This document shows positions 1 through 9,473 of a stretch of 64,000 nt of DNA, piece after piece. The notes beneath the pieces were generated by a model. That model was not told the origin of the DNA and did no database searches. It saw only the letters and a list, made by a program, of their open reading frames with translations. Origin of the DNA: Tunturibacter empetritectus (GTDB lineage Bacteria > Acidobacteriota > Terriglobia > Terriglobales > Acidobacteriaceae). The position numbers were made by a program, and so were the translations under genes. Each line of letters begins with the position of its first letter. The first letter of the stretch is position 1. The stretch spans positions 310,001 to 374,000 of the forward strand of contig NZ_CP132932.1 in the NCBI RefSeq assembly GCF_040358985.1. Direction: 5' to 3'.

Positions 1-66
1 CCACGCCTCGCGGACTCGTCATCGCTCAACCCCGCGCCGGGCGCAGCTAGACGTAGGATTAAGCGG

Positions 67-1392
67 ATGCCAACTCCACAAACACAGAAGCACTCTCATC
101 CCTTCCGAGCGCCGTGGTATCTCTTCTGGGCCGGCCTCCTTCTCCGCGTTCTCTACATCACCCTCGCCCACACCTACCGCATCCGCCCCTCCGAGGATCA
201 CCTGCAGTTTGGGTGGGAGATGGGCCGCATCGCCCGGGCACTCTCCACCGGCTTTGGATACGCCGACCCATTCACAGGCCACTCCGGCCCCACCGCCTGG
301 GTGCCGCCGCTCTACCCTCTGCTCCTTGCCGGTGTCTTCAAACTCTTCGGCGTCTACACCGCGAAATCCACCTGGGTCATCCTCACCATCAACAGCATCT
401 TCTCCGCAGCAACAGCTCTCCTCATATTCGAGATCGCCGCAAGGTGCTTTCAACCCACCGGACGAGCCCGCAAGATCGCCCTCTGGTCAGCCTGGCTATG
501 GGCGCTCTACCCCGCCGCCTTGCAATACGCCGTCCACTGGGTCTGGGACATGGCCCTCACCGCCTTCCTCTTCTCCGCCGTCATCGTGATCGCCCTGCGT
601 GTTCGCAGCATCGGAGAAGAACCTCCAGCACCCAATCCTCAAACCACCCTCCGCTGGTGCCTCTTCGGACTCCTCTGGGGCATGATCGCCCTGCTCAACT
701 CAACGATCCTTCTCTTCCTCCCCGTCTGCGGCATCTGGATGCTCCTCGGAGGAGCAAAGCCAAAACCCGCCCTCGGCCCCGCAATCAGCAAAGCCATCCT
801 CTCGGCAATCATCTTTCTCGCCTGTCTCGCACCGTGGATGCTGCGCAACGAGAGAGTCTTTCACGCATTCATCCCCATTCGCGGCAACCTCGGCGCAGAG
901 CTGCACGACTCCGTTCTCGACTCCTACAATGGCTTCACCGTCGGCACAAGAGTGCCCGTCTGTGACGTATGCCCGGAGTACCTCAGATACAAAACCATGG
1001 GAGAGTACGCCTACGTCCAGCACGAAGGCAAACTCGCACGCGAACATATCCGCACCCACAAAATGCGATTCTTCGAACTCGCTCTCAAGCGCTTCTACTT
1101 CTACTGGATCAGCGTTCCCAAGCCGGTCGAAAAAGGAGTCCTCAACGAAGCCTTCCGTGTCCTGAACTACAGCTTCGTCAGCCTCGCCGGACTTCTAGGT
1201 CTCTTTTTAGCGCTCAAGCAGCGCATCCCTGGAGCGATCCTCTTCGCATGGGCTTTCGCACTTCTACCGCTCACCTATTACTTCGTCACCGTCCAGGCTC
1301 GCTTTCGCCACCCGCTCGAACCCCTCATGACCATCCTCACCGTCTACCTCTTCCAGTCCGCCACTCGAGCGTCTCAGCGAGAGCCGACGTAA
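67..1392 (+). CDS. ArnT/GT39-like membrane glycosyltransferase
   Basis: A 441-residue polytopic membrane protein. I see about nine hydrophobic segments, the first at residues 16-35, and a motif TAWVPPLYPLLLAG near residue 76 that is common in GT-C (family 39/ArnT-like) enzymes using polyprenyl-linked sugars. An acidic/aromatic first loop (residues 37-75) is where GT-C catalytic residues normally lie. A longer hydrophilic stretch at residues 265-340 includes two cysteines (CDVC). Substrate cannot be told. The frame is open to the window edge, but the ATG at 67 gives a sensible cytoplasmic N-terminus before the first membrane segment. Its 3' end overlaps the convergent GT2 gene by 19 bp. Both probably act in envelope glycan synthesis (inference). 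Confidence 0.75.
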   Translation: MPTPQTQKHSHPFRAPWYLFWAGLLLRVLYITLAHTYRIRPSEDHLQFGWEMGRIARALSTGFGYADPFTGHSGPTAWVPPLYPLLLAGVFKLFGVYTAKSTWVILTINSIFSAATALLIFEIAARCFQPTGRARKIALWSAWLWALYPAALQYAVHWVWDMALTAFLFSAVIVIALRVRSIGEEPPAPNPQTTLRWCLFGLLWGMIALLNSTILLFLPVCGIWMLLGGAKPKPALGPAISKAILSAIIFLACLAPWMLRNERVFHAFIPIRGNLGAELHDSVLDSYNGFTVGTRVPVCDVCPEYLRYKTMGEYAYVQHEGKLAREHIRTHKMRFFELALKRFYFYWISVPKPVEKGVLNEAFRVLNYSFVSLAGLLGLFLALKQRIPGAILFAWAFALLPLTYYFVTVQARFRHPLEPLMTILTVYLFQSATRASQREPT

Positions 1393-2177
1393 CGCCCAAT
1401 CTGCCACGCCTTGGCATACTTCCAGCTGATATAAGCCGAATGATAAAGATGGAGCAGCAACCCTTCGCGCCCATCCAGAAAACCCAGCCGAAACCCAAAG
1501 TTCCACACAAACGTCAGCAGCGGAACCCAAACAACGTTCCAGCAGAAAGCCACCCACGAGCGGCTGACCTTCCCCTTTGCCGCAACAATCTTGCCGCCAA
1601 GACTGCTGTAGCGGTTCATATGTTCCAGATAAATATTCAACTCAGGATAACCATGGTGGAGAAAATCGTTCTTCATCATCTCCACCCTCCCCGCAACCTG
1701 CACCGACTCATGCACCGGCCGCTCAGTGAAGCCGGCCGCACCAGCGCTCGCCACACGCCGAAATAAACGCAGCTTGAGATCCGGATAATAGCCTCCATGA
1801 CGCATCCAGCGTCCGAGAAAGACATGCCGCAGTCGAAGCCGATAGCCATCCACAGGTGGGCGCACCTCGGCGTCCCCTTCAAGCATCTGCCCAATCTCCC
1901 TCTGCAACTCCGCCGTCAGCTCTTCATCCGCATCCAGCGAAAGTACCCACGTCCCCACACACTTTTCAATGGCAGAGTTCTTCTGCCTCGCAAATCCCTT
2001 CCACGGCTCCGTAAAAATCTTTGCCCCAAACGACTCCGCAATCTCCAGAGTGCGATCGGTCGAGCCTGAGTCCACCACAATCACCTCATTCGCAAACCCC
2101 ACACTGGCCAGCGTCCGCGCGAGATTGGCTTCTTCATTCAAGGTGATGATGGCTACAGAGAGTGTCGCTTTCGGCAT
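1374..2177 (-). CDS. Family 2 glycosyltransferase (WaaE/KdtX-like)
   Basis: 267 residues. The N-terminus has the GT2 signature: SVAIITLNEEANLARTL (residues 7-23), VIVVDSGSTDRTLEIA with the nucleotide-binding Asp, and the metal-binding DxD-type motif LSLDADEE near residue 80. The pattern GYRLRLRHVFLGRWMRHGGYYPDLKLRLFRR followed by ERPVHESV is characteristic of the WaaE/KdtX family, which adds a hexose to the LPS inner core (family knowledge). The C-terminus has a hydrophobic segment near residues 208-230, so it is probably membrane-associated. It overlaps the upstream-facing GT-C gene tail to tail. Exact acceptor unknown. Confidence 0.85.
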   Translation of the reverse strand: MPKATLSVAIITLNEEANLARTLASVGFANEVIVVDSGSTDRTLEIAESFGAKIFTEPWKGFARQKNSAIEKCVGTWVLSLDADEELTAELQREIGQMLEGDAEVRPPVDGYRLRLRHVFLGRWMRHGGYYPDLKLRLFRRVASAGAAGFTERPVHESVQVAGRVEMMKNDFLHHGYPELNIYLEHMNRYSSLGGKIVAAKGKVSRSWVAFCWNVVWVPLLTFVWNFGFRLGFLDGREGLLLHLYHSAYISWKYAKAWQIGRYVGSR

Positions 2178-2343
2178 GTCCCCTCATTCTATTTCCCTTA
2201 GCGCCATATCCGGACACCTTCATCTTGCCGTAACAAGATCAGACTAGTGTCTTTCTTTGCAGCCGTATTAGAAACAAGCAAATTGAATCTGAATTAATGA
2301 ACCCTTTCCTCGCAAAAAATCCATACAGCCCAGGCGCCGCACG

Positions 2344-4059
2344 ATGCTAAGCAGACGCCGCCTACTCCAGCGCGGTCTCACCTCCGCCGCCGGCCTCACC
2401 CTTAGCAAAACCGTGCCTGCAATGCAACAGGCCATGGCCTCGCCCGCCCAGGTACGCAGTGGAGTCAAACTCACCAGCTACGTCGACCCCCTGCCCATCC
2501 CGCCGGTTATCCGCACCACCGGCAAACCAAACGAAGTCATCGACGTCGAAATGCGCCAGTTCCAACACAAGGTTCACCGCGACCTCCCGCCGACGACCTT
2601 GTGGGGATACAACAGCTCCTGGCCCGGCCCCACCATCGAAGCCCGGAGCGGCCAGCCCCTCAGCATCAACTGGATCAGTAAGCTTCCTACAACGCATCTA
2701 CTCCCCATCGATCACTCCATACACGGCGCCGAATCGTCACTGCCCGCCGTCCGCAACGTCGCCCATCTCCACGGCGCCTGCACCATGCCCGACGACGACG
2801 GCTACCCCGAAGCCTGGTTCACAGCGCAAGGCGAACACGGGCCGCATGGCGCGAAGTTCAACCCCCGCCCCTCGACATATCCCAACTGCCAGCCCTCAAC
2901 CGCTCTCTGGTATCACGACCATTGCCTCGGCATCACCAGGCTGAACGTCTACGCCGGATTAGCAGGCTTCTATCTCATTCGCGACGAAGCGGAGAAAGCA
3001 CTCAACCTCCCTCAAGGCGACTACGAAATCCCCCTCATGCTGCAGGATCGCCTCTTCCACCACGACGGATCCCTCTACTACCCAAAAGTTATTAACGGCC
3101 CCAAGGAACACCCCATCTGGATTCAGGAGTTCTACGGCGACTACAACTGCGTCAACGGAAAGGTCGCCCCATTTCTCGAGGTCGAACCGCGCAGATACCG
3201 CTTCCGCATCGTCAACGCCGCGAACGCGCGCTTCTATCACCTGCGGCTCTTCAACTCAGACGCCACCGGAAAGATCCAGAACGACTCCTTCGACACCCCA
3301 TCCTTCCAGCAGATCGGCACCGACGGTGGCCTTCTCCCTGCCCCGCTCCAACTTCACTACCTCCTCATAGCCCCAGGCGAGCGCTTCGATATCGTCATCG
3401 ACTTCTCTGGCTGTGAAGGCAAATCCTTCTCGCTCGTCAACGACGCCCCTGCCCCCTACACCATGGGCGGTCAGTACCTCGCCGAAGACGTCCTGCTCTT
3501 CAAGGTGAACAAGCCCCTCTCCAGCCAGGACACCAGCGTCGTCTCAGAAACACTCGTCCCATTCGAGCCGCTTGTCCCCACCTATACGACCCGGGAACGC
3601 CTCCTCCTCGTCTCAGAAAAAGAGCGCCCCTCCGACGGCTACGTCATCACCGGCCTTCTCGGCAACGCACGCTGGCACGAACCCATCACCGAAGATCCAA
3701 CGGCTGGTTCAACCGAGATCTGGTCTTTCATCAACATCACCGGCGACGTCCATCCCCTGCACATCCATCTCGTGCGCTTCCAGGTCTTGAATCGCCAGAC
3801 CTTCGATGTGCCAACCTACCAGCAGACCGGCAAGCTCGTCTTCACCGGAAGGCCAATGGCGCCCGAGAGCAACGAGCGCCCCGCCTACAAAGATACGATC
3901 AAGTCCTACCCGGGCTATGTCACCCGCGTCATCATGCGCTTTGATCTTCCCCACGGAGCACAGGTCTCTCCAGGCGACGAACTCCTCTACGTCTGGCACT
4001 GCCACATCCTGGAGCACGAAGACAACGAGATGATGAGGCCCTACAAGCTAATCGTGTAA
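2344..4059 (+). CDS. Multicopper oxidase, CotA/bilirubin-oxidase type
   Basis: 571 residues with a Tat-type leader (SRRRLLQRG at residues 3-11 followed by a short hydrophobic stretch), so it is probably exported folded with copper. All four copper-ligand clusters are visible: HLH (141-143), HDH (191-193), HPLHIH in the last third, and HCHILEHEDNEMM, giving H552, C553, H554, H558 and axial Met563. The last motif is nearly that of Bacillus CotA. The axial Met predicts a low-to-medium potential type 1 copper. Likely substrates are phenolics, bilirubin or metals; which one cannot be told. It stands alone between a divergent glycosyltransferase and the phosphoesterase gene. Confidence 0.93.
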   Translation: MLSRRRLLQRGLTSAAGLTLSKTVPAMQQAMASPAQVRSGVKLTSYVDPLPIPPVIRTTGKPNEVIDVEMRQFQHKVHRDLPPTTLWGYNSSWPGPTIEARSGQPLSINWISKLPTTHLLPIDHSIHGAESSLPAVRNVAHLHGACTMPDDDGYPEAWFTAQGEHGPHGAKFNPRPSTYPNCQPSTALWYHDHCLGITRLNVYAGLAGFYLIRDEAEKALNLPQGDYEIPLMLQDRLFHHDGSLYYPKVINGPKEHPIWIQEFYGDYNCVNGKVAPFLEVEPRRYRFRIVNAANARFYHLRLFNSDATGKIQNDSFDTPSFQQIGTDGGLLPAPLQLHYLLIAPGERFDIVIDFSGCEGKSFSLVNDAPAPYTMGGQYLAEDVLLFKVNKPLSSQDTSVVSETLVPFEPLVPTYTTRERLLLVSEKERPSDGYVITGLLGNARWHEPITEDPTAGSTEIWSFINITGDVHPLHIHLVRFQVLNRQTFDVPTYQQTGKLVFTGRPMAPESNERPAYKDTIKSYPGYVTRVIMRFDLPHGAQVSPGDELLYVWHCHILEHEDNEMMRPYKLIV

Positions 4060-4289
4060 CCCACTCGCACCCGCTGCGAGCAAAATCGAATGTGACAGGA
4101 TTGCGAATCGATTGTTATATTCAAAAACATTTTTCTCGCGACGAAATCCTATCAATAACGTAACCGTAATTATTGATCATTTCACTTGGACGTGACACAC
4201 CAACCATGCCGCTACCTCTACGGTTATCCCACTGAGGTTGTATTCCCCAACGAGTCAATTCGTTCCCTCAGTTTTCCGGAGGTATCATT

Positions 4290-6233
4290 TTGAAACGTAC
4301 TGTCAACGCCCCTAACGGGACATTGAAGTGCGGCGCGATGATGTTGATTGCGCTGCAAGTGTTTGCGGGACTGCCACAATCCGCCTACGCCCAAACTGCC
4401 GTCCCCGAAACAAAGACTCCTATCAAGCACGTCATCATCATCATCGGGGAAAACCGCACCTTCGATCACGTCTACGCCACCTACAAGCCGAAGGCAGGCG
4501 AGACCGTCTCGAACCTCCTCTCTAAGGGCATCGTCAACGCCAACGGCAAGCCCGGCCCGAACTACTCCCTCTCCGCTCAGTTCTCGGCCGTCGACAGCAC
4601 CACCGCTGATAACGGAAAGTACTCCAATAGCCCACAGGAAAAGAGCATCTACAGCACCCTGCCCGCGGCTCTCGCTGGCGGACCTGAAAAGCAGAGCGTA
4701 GCCAGCGCACCTTTCACTACTCTTAAGGTCGCCGAACTTGCTGACACCGGTCTCGCTCCCGCCTACAACAAGTTCCTGCTCACCGGTGCCACCGGCATCG
4801 CTGGCGGCAAGCCCGACACTCGCATTGCCAACGACACCAACCTGCGCGAAGGTGTCTTCCAGCTCAGCGGACCCAAGATGCCGTACGACGCCTACACCAA
4901 CAGCCCCGTACACCGCTTCTTCCAGATGTGGCAGCAGACCGACTGCAACGCCGACTACGCCACCGAAGAGAACGCCAGCGGTTGCTTGAACGACCTCTTC
5001 CCCTGGGTTGAAGTCTCGGTCGGCACCGGCGGCAATGGAGCCAAGCAGCCAGCCAACTTCAACGAAACGACCACCGGCGAAGGCGCCACCTCCATGGGCT
5101 TCTACAACATGGCCCAGGGCGACGCCCCCTACTTCAAGACGCTCGCCGATGACTACACCATCAGCGACAACTTCCACCAGTCCGTCATGGGCGGCACCGG
5201 CGCCAACCACATCATGTTCGGCTTCGGCGATGCCATCTTCTACACCAACTCCAAAGGCGCCGCCACCAAGCCCCCCACCAACGAAATCGAAAACCCCAAC
5301 CCCCAGGTCGCGACCAATGACTTCTACGATCAGGATGGTTACGGCGGCGGCAGCTACGTCGACTGCGGCGACATCAGCCAGCCAGGCGTTCCAGCCGTCA
5401 CCAACTACCTCCAGTCCCTCAAGCGGCCTGTGAAGTCGAACTGCGTCAAGGGCGATTACTACCTAGTCAACAACTACAACCCCGGCTACAACGGCGACGG
5501 TACCCTCACCTCGCAGTACTCGCCTTTCACTATTCCACCAACCAGCCAGAAGAGCATCGGCGACAATCTCGTTGCTCACAACATTCCCTTCAAATACTTC
5601 GGCGAGAACTGGGATCTGTACGTAACCGACCCCACCGAGTCGAACTCGTTCGATGAGTACTGCAACATCTGCAATCCCTTCCAGTATCAGACACAGTTCA
5701 TGGGAACCCAGGCTGCCCGCCAGACCTACATCGCGGACACGACTGAGCTCTATGAAGACATCGACACCGGCAACCTGCCCCCAGTCTCCATCGTCAAGCC
5801 CAGCGGCTTCAACGATGGTCACCCGGCCTCCTCCAAACTCGACCTCTTCGAAGGCTTCACCAAGAAGATCATCGACGGCGTCAAAGCCAACCCGACCCTC
5901 TGGGCCGACACTGCCATCTTCGTCACCTTCGACGAAGGCGGCGGATACTATGACTCCGGCTACATCCAGCCCGTCGACTTCTTCGGCGACGGTACCCGCA
6001 TCCCCCTCATCGTTGTCTCGAAGTACTCCACCGGCGGAAAAGTCTCGCACGAGTACGGCGATCACGTCTCCCTCATGAAGTTCATCGAGAAGAACTGGGG
6101 CCTGCCCACCATCTCCGACCGCAGCCGCGACAACCTGCCGAACCCGATCCAGAAAGCAACCAGCCCCTACGTCCCGACGAACAGCCCAGCAATTGGCGAT
6201 CTAACGGATGACTTCCAATTCTCCACCAAATAA
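4290..6233 (+). CDS. Secreted phosphoesterase (AcpA/phospholipase C family)
   Basis: 647 residues. The start is a TTG, fixed by a GGAGG seven bases upstream; it gives a signal peptide ending near QSAYA (residue 34). The PF04185 phosphoesterase motifs are present: IIIIGENRTFDHVYATY near residue 50 (Glu-Asn metal/catalytic pair), GGTGANHIMFG near residue 305, FVTFDEGGGYYDSGY near 548 and the DHVSLMKFIEKNWGLP motif near 590. Family members hydrolyse phosphomonoesters or phospholipids outside the cytoplasm. The next gene is a YVTN propeller protein after a short hairpin-containing gap; the two domains are known fused in other bacteria, so they may work together (inference). Substrate is not determinable. 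Confidence 0.9.
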   Translation: MKRTVNAPNGTLKCGAMMLIALQVFAGLPQSAYAQTAVPETKTPIKHVIIIIGENRTFDHVYATYKPKAGETVSNLLSKGIVNANGKPGPNYSLSAQFSAVDSTTADNGKYSNSPQEKSIYSTLPAALAGGPEKQSVASAPFTTLKVAELADTGLAPAYNKFLLTGATGIAGGKPDTRIANDTNLREGVFQLSGPKMPYDAYTNSPVHRFFQMWQQTDCNADYATEENASGCLNDLFPWVEVSVGTGGNGAKQPANFNETTTGEGATSMGFYNMAQGDAPYFKTLADDYTISDNFHQSVMGGTGANHIMFGFGDAIFYTNSKGAATKPPTNEIENPNPQVATNDFYDQDGYGGGSYVDCGDISQPGVPAVTNYLQSLKRPVKSNCVKGDYYLVNNYNPGYNGDGTLTSQYSPFTIPPTSQKSIGDNLVAHNIPFKYFGENWDLYVTDPTESNSFDEYCNICNPFQYQTQFMGTQAARQTYIADTTELYEDIDTGNLPPVSIVKPSGFNDGHPASSKLDLFEGFTKKIIDGVKANPTLWADTAIFVTFDEGGGYYDSGYIQPVDFFGDGTRIPLIVVSKYSTGGKVSHEYGDHVSLMKFIEKNWGLPTISDRSRDNLPNPIQKATSPYVPTNSPAIGDLTDDFQFSTK

Positions 6234-6261
6234 CCGCAGCACGTCTCAAGATCCAACCATT

Positions 6262-6287
6262 CGACGGTCAGCCCACGCTGGCCGTCG
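6262..6287 (+). terminator. GC-rich hairpin between phosphoesterase and YVTN genes
   Basis: An 11-bp stem (6262-6272 with 6277-6287, one G-T pair) closes a CCAC loop. It is followed by a weak AT-rich stretch but no real T tract. It may be a partial terminator or an mRNA-stabilising hairpin between two co-transcribed genes. Confidence 0.45.
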
Positions 6288-6321
6288 AAGTAATTTATTA
6301 ACCACATTGGCCATCAATCAA

Positions 6322-7398
6322 ATGAAGAATCTCCGCCTGCAAAAACTAATCGCAAAACTCCTTCCCTCAACCCTCCTCCTCGCGGGAATCGCTGCCGCCA
6401 CCCATCTCCTCCACGCTGCAAGCCCAACCGTCTTGCCGAAGTTTCATGTCCAGGACCAATGGAACCTCGGCGGTAAAGGCGGATGGGGCTTCCTCGTTCT
6501 CGACGCCCCCGCGCACCGCCTCTACATTCCCCGAACCAATCGCGTCATGGTCGTCGACACCGACACCGGCAAGCTCATCGGCGAAGTAGAGGACATGAAA
6601 AACATCCGCGACATCGCCCTCGACAGCTCCGGCAAATTCGGCTACGTCACCGACCCCACCGACGGCACCGCCGGATTCGTCCGAGTCTTCGACCGCGCCA
6701 CCCTCAAAGTTGTCGCCTCCATCCCCACCGGCGCCATTCCCGCCGCCATCGTCTTCGACCCCGCTTCAAACTCGGTCGTCGCCTTCAACTCACACAGCCA
6801 TAGCGTCACCATCATCGACGCCGCCACCAACCAGGTCACCGCAACCATCCCCCTCACCAGCCGCCCCGCTTCAGCCATCACCGACGGCAAAGGGGCCATC
6901 TTCGTCGCGCTCCCAGCCCTCGGTCAGATCACCCGCATCGACCCTGCCGCAAAAAAGATCACCGCATCCTGGCAGCTCACGCCCTGCACCGGCCCAGCCG
7001 GCTTAGCCAGCGACGCAGCCCACCATCAGCTCTTCACCACCTGCGAAGATCACAAGCTCGTCTCCGTCGACACAGACACCGGCCGCCTCACCCCCATCGG
7101 CGACGCTCCACCCAACACCGGCGACATCGACTTCGATGCCCGTCACAATCTGCTCTTCGTCGCCGACGCCACCGGAACGCTCTCCATCTTCCGCCGCGAC
7201 GGACTCGCAAAATACTCCCGCATCCAGCAGGTAAGCACTCAACCCGGCGCAAGAACCATGATTGTCAGCCAGAAGGACGACAGGGCATATCTCGTAACCT
7301 CCAAGTTCGGCCAGAACACCAGCGCGACCTCCGAAGAGCTGAAGTTCCGCCCCACTCCAGTCCCCGGCACCTTCTCTGTCATCGTCGTCGGCCGCTAA
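6322..7398 (+). CDS. YVTN/YncE-like beta-propeller secreted protein
   Basis: 358 residues from the ATG at 6322. The frame stays open upstream to 6208, overlapping the previous gene, but only 6322 gives a signal peptide (KNLRLQKLIAKLL then a hydrophobic run, cleavage near LHA). The mature part is built of repeated blades such as RLYIPRTNRVMVVDTDTGKLIGE, GFVRVFDRATLKVVASIPTG and NSHSHSVTIIDAATNQVTATIPL, the usual YVTN pattern with VxDxxT turns. Such proteins are periplasmic or surface propellers, often of unknown ligand. Placement just after the phosphoesterase suggests partnership. The gene ends just before copy A of the dispersed palindromic element. Confidence 0.85.
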   Translation: MKNLRLQKLIAKLLPSTLLLAGIAAATHLLHAASPTVLPKFHVQDQWNLGGKGGWGFLVLDAPAHRLYIPRTNRVMVVDTDTGKLIGEVEDMKNIRDIALDSSGKFGYVTDPTDGTAGFVRVFDRATLKVVASIPTGAIPAAIVFDPASNSVVAFNSHSHSVTIIDAATNQVTATIPLTSRPASAITDGKGAIFVALPALGQITRIDPAAKKITASWQLTPCTGPAGLASDAAHHQLFTTCEDHKLVSVDTDTGRLTPIGDAPPNTGDIDFDARHNLLFVADATGTLSIFRRDGLAKYSRIQQVSTQPGARTMIVSQKDDRAYLVTSKFGQNTSATSEELKFRPTPVPGTFSVIVVGR

Positions 7399-7405
7399 AA
7401 CTGAT

Positions 7406-7518
7406 GTCCTCCCGATGGTCGGAAACGATCATCACCGCGACCATCGGGAGCGCCACGCGAAGCGTTATACAAGTCACGAAGTGACCGCCTGCCGCGTAGG
7501 CAGCCCGTCCGGCAGGAC
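7406..7518. repeat. Dispersed palindromic element, copy A (half-length)
   Basis: Starts with a perfect 13-bp inverted repeat (7409-7421 with 7438-7450, core CTCCCGATGGTCG), then GTCACGAAGTGAC, then a CTGCC/GGCAG hairpin with a GCGTA loop, and ends with GTCCGGCAGGAC at 7507-7518. The same module order occurs in copies B and C. The left mirror half of those copies is missing here. It fills most of the gap between the convergent YVTN gene and mqnC. Confidence 0.85.
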
Positions 7519-7524
7519 CGATCA

Positions 7525-8622
7525 TTAAACCTCAACCCACGGCGGTTGCCCCAGCGACACATGCCGATACGTCGGCGTATACCCAAGCTCTCGTGCATAG
7601 TTCAGTATTCGCTCAAAGTCCAGGCTGATCGTCGCCCCCGCCTTCTGCGTCACTTCATCCTCGATCGGCAGATCAAAATCATCCGCACCATAGTTCAACC
7701 CACCCAACGCCTGCTCATTCTGAGTCAACACCGAAGTACGAATCCGCGGAATATTGTCCAGATAAATCCGGCACAACGCGAGGTGCCGCAGATACTCCGC
7801 CGTCGTAATCTCAATCCCGCCAATCTGCGTGAAGTAGGGTTTGAACGTCCAGCACAGAAAGCTCGCCAGCCCCCCAGTCTCATCCTGAAACTGCCGCGTG
7901 CGCTCAAGATGTTCCAACCGCTCCTCCAGGCTCTCATCAAATCCGATCACCATCGTCGCCGTCGTCTTCAGCCCTGCTTCAACAATCGCCCGCTGCGCCT
8001 CAAAGTACTGCGCCACCGTGTACTTGAACTTCGAGTGCCGCGCGCGAAACTCCTCCGTCAAAATCTCCGACCCGCCGCCAGTGATCCACCGCACGCCCGC
8101 ATCCTTCAGCCGCGCCGCCGCCTCCGAGTAGCTCAGCTTGGCATGATCCGCCAGATACATAAACTCCGCAATCGTCAGCGCATAAAACTCCAGTCCATCG
8201 CCATACCGAGCGCGAATCGCAGCAAACAACTCGCAGTAATAACTCAGCGGCAGATGCGGATTGAACCCGCCATTGAATGCCGCCAGATCCCCACCCAGCG
8301 CCAACAACTCATCCAGCTTCGCAAACACATCTTCCTGGCTTAACACATACCCGCCATCCTGGCTGGGCAGCTTGTAGAACGCACAGTAGTCGCACTGCGC
8401 CACACACACATTCGTATAGTTGATGATCCGCATCACCATATACGTGCACGTCGCCGGAGCATGAAACCGCCCGCGCACCATCGCAGCAAGCGACCGCAAC
8501 TCCTCATCGGACGCGTTGCTCCAAAGCCACCGCGCCTCATCCCGCCCAATCCGGGAGCCCTCGGTGACCTTACCCGCAATCTCGGAAAACGTCGTCGTAG
8601 TCGAAGTGGCAATCTGGCTCAT
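7525..8622 (-). CDS. mqnC: Dehypoxanthine futalosine cyclase (radical SAM)
   Basis: 365 residues from the ATG at 8622; a 17-residue upstream extension is open but looks non-coding. The radical-SAM cluster CVAQCDYC gives C73, C77 and C80 in CX3CX2C spacing, preceded by RIINYTNVC as in MqnC/CofH-type enzymes. NGGFNPHLPLSYY, ITGGGSEIL, TATMVIGF and the C-terminal LGYTPTYRH match MqnC closely. It cyclises dehypoxanthine futalosine in the futalosine route to menaquinone, in the cytoplasm. Other mqn genes are not in the window. MqnE-like enzymes were considered, but the spacing and C-terminus favour MqnC. Confidence 0.9.
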   Translation of the reverse strand: MSQIATSTTTTFSEIAGKVTEGSRIGRDEARWLWSNASDEELRSLAAMVRGRFHAPATCTYMVMRIINYTNVCVAQCDYCAFYKLPSQDGGYVLSQEDVFAKLDELLALGGDLAAFNGGFNPHLPLSYYCELFAAIRARYGDGLEFYALTIAEFMYLADHAKLSYSEAAARLKDAGVRWITGGGSEILTEEFRARHSKFKYTVAQYFEAQRAIVEAGLKTTATMVIGFDESLEERLEHLERTRQFQDETGGLASFLCWTFKPYFTQIGGIEITTAEYLRHLALCRIYLDNIPRIRTSVLTQNEQALGGLNYGADDFDLPIEDEVTQKAGATISLDFERILNYARELGYTPTYRHVSLGQPPWVEV

Positions 8623-8696
8623 TCTTCTAGTGTAGTGCGCCGGCGCCCGCCAGACCACTCGCGCCGAGCGCATCTCACAGCGCCACCCACCTCAAT

Positions 8697-9473
8697 TCAA
8701 AGCTTGCGGCTCGCCATAACCAGATTCTGCCACCCTGTCTTGCTCATCTTCAGCCTTTGCCCGCGTGTCAGGATCACCGATGCCTCGCTACGCCCCTCCC
8801 GCGACAACTCGCGCACATAGTCCATGTTCACAATCGTAGATCGGTGAATTCGAACGAAGCGATTCGGGTCCAGCGTGTTCGCCAGTTGCTTCACCGTCTC
8901 CCGCAGCATAAAACTCTTCGCCCCCACATGCAGACACGAATAGTAATCCTGCGCCTCAATCCACTCGATCTCCTGAACATTCACCACCGTATCCTTCGTT
9001 CCATTCGGAACCAGCAGCCGCTTCGGATACTCCTTCGCTCCAACGTCCCCCGTCTCCAGTTCAGCCAGAACCTGCTTCAACCGCTCCTGGTTCAGCAACG
9101 CCGTATTCGAAGCAATACGCTTCTTCACCTGAGCCAGCGCAGCCTTCAGTCGCTCCGGTTCCACAGGCTTCGTCAGGTAGTCGAGCGCATGCACCTCAAA
9201 CGCGCGCAGCGCATGCTGATTATGTGCGGTTACAAATACCGTCACCGGCATCTGCGCCGCACCCACCTGCTCGATCACCTCAAACCCTCCCCTGCCTGGC
9301 ATCTGAATGTCCAGAAACAGAACATCGACCCGCGACGCCTTCAGCGAGGCCAACACCTCGCCGCCGTTCCTGCACTCGCCGACAACCTCCACCTCATCAT
9401 CGCCGGCGAGCAGAAAACGCAACCGCTCTCGCGCCAGTGGTTCGTCATCGGCAATCAGCGTCTTCAGCTTCAT
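8697..9473 (-). CDS. LytTR-family response regulator
   Basis: 258 residues. Receiver domain at 1-120 with acidic residues D9/D10, phospho-acceptor D55 (LFLDIQMPG), T82 and K102 (YLTKP). A linker leads to a LytTR DNA-binding domain at about 148-255 (RLLVPNGTKDTVVNVQEIEWIEAQ..., FVRIHRSTIVNMDYV). Such regulators bind paired direct repeats upstream of targets. The start codon overlaps the stop of the kinase gene by 4 bp, so the pair is translationally coupled. Targets are not evident; no LytTR-like direct repeats were recognised nearby. Confidence 0.93.
   Translation of the reverse strand: MKLKTLIADDEPLARERLRFLLAGDDEVEVVGECRNGGEVLASLKASRVDVLFLDIQMPGRGGFEVIEQVGAAQMPVTVFVTAHNQHALRAFEVHALDYLTKPVEPERLKAALAQVKKRIASNTALLNQERLKQVLAELETGDVGAKEYPKRLLVPNGTKDTVVNVQEIEWIEAQDYYSCLHVGAKSFMLRETVKQLANTLDPNRFVRIHRSTIVNMDYVRELSREGRSEASVILTRGQRLKMSKTGWQNLVMASRKL

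Noticed and set aside
1..50. Possible last 15 codons of an upstream gene in frame 3 (stop at 48-50)
   Set aside because: Too short to judge; the larger frame beginning at 67 is also open to the edge.
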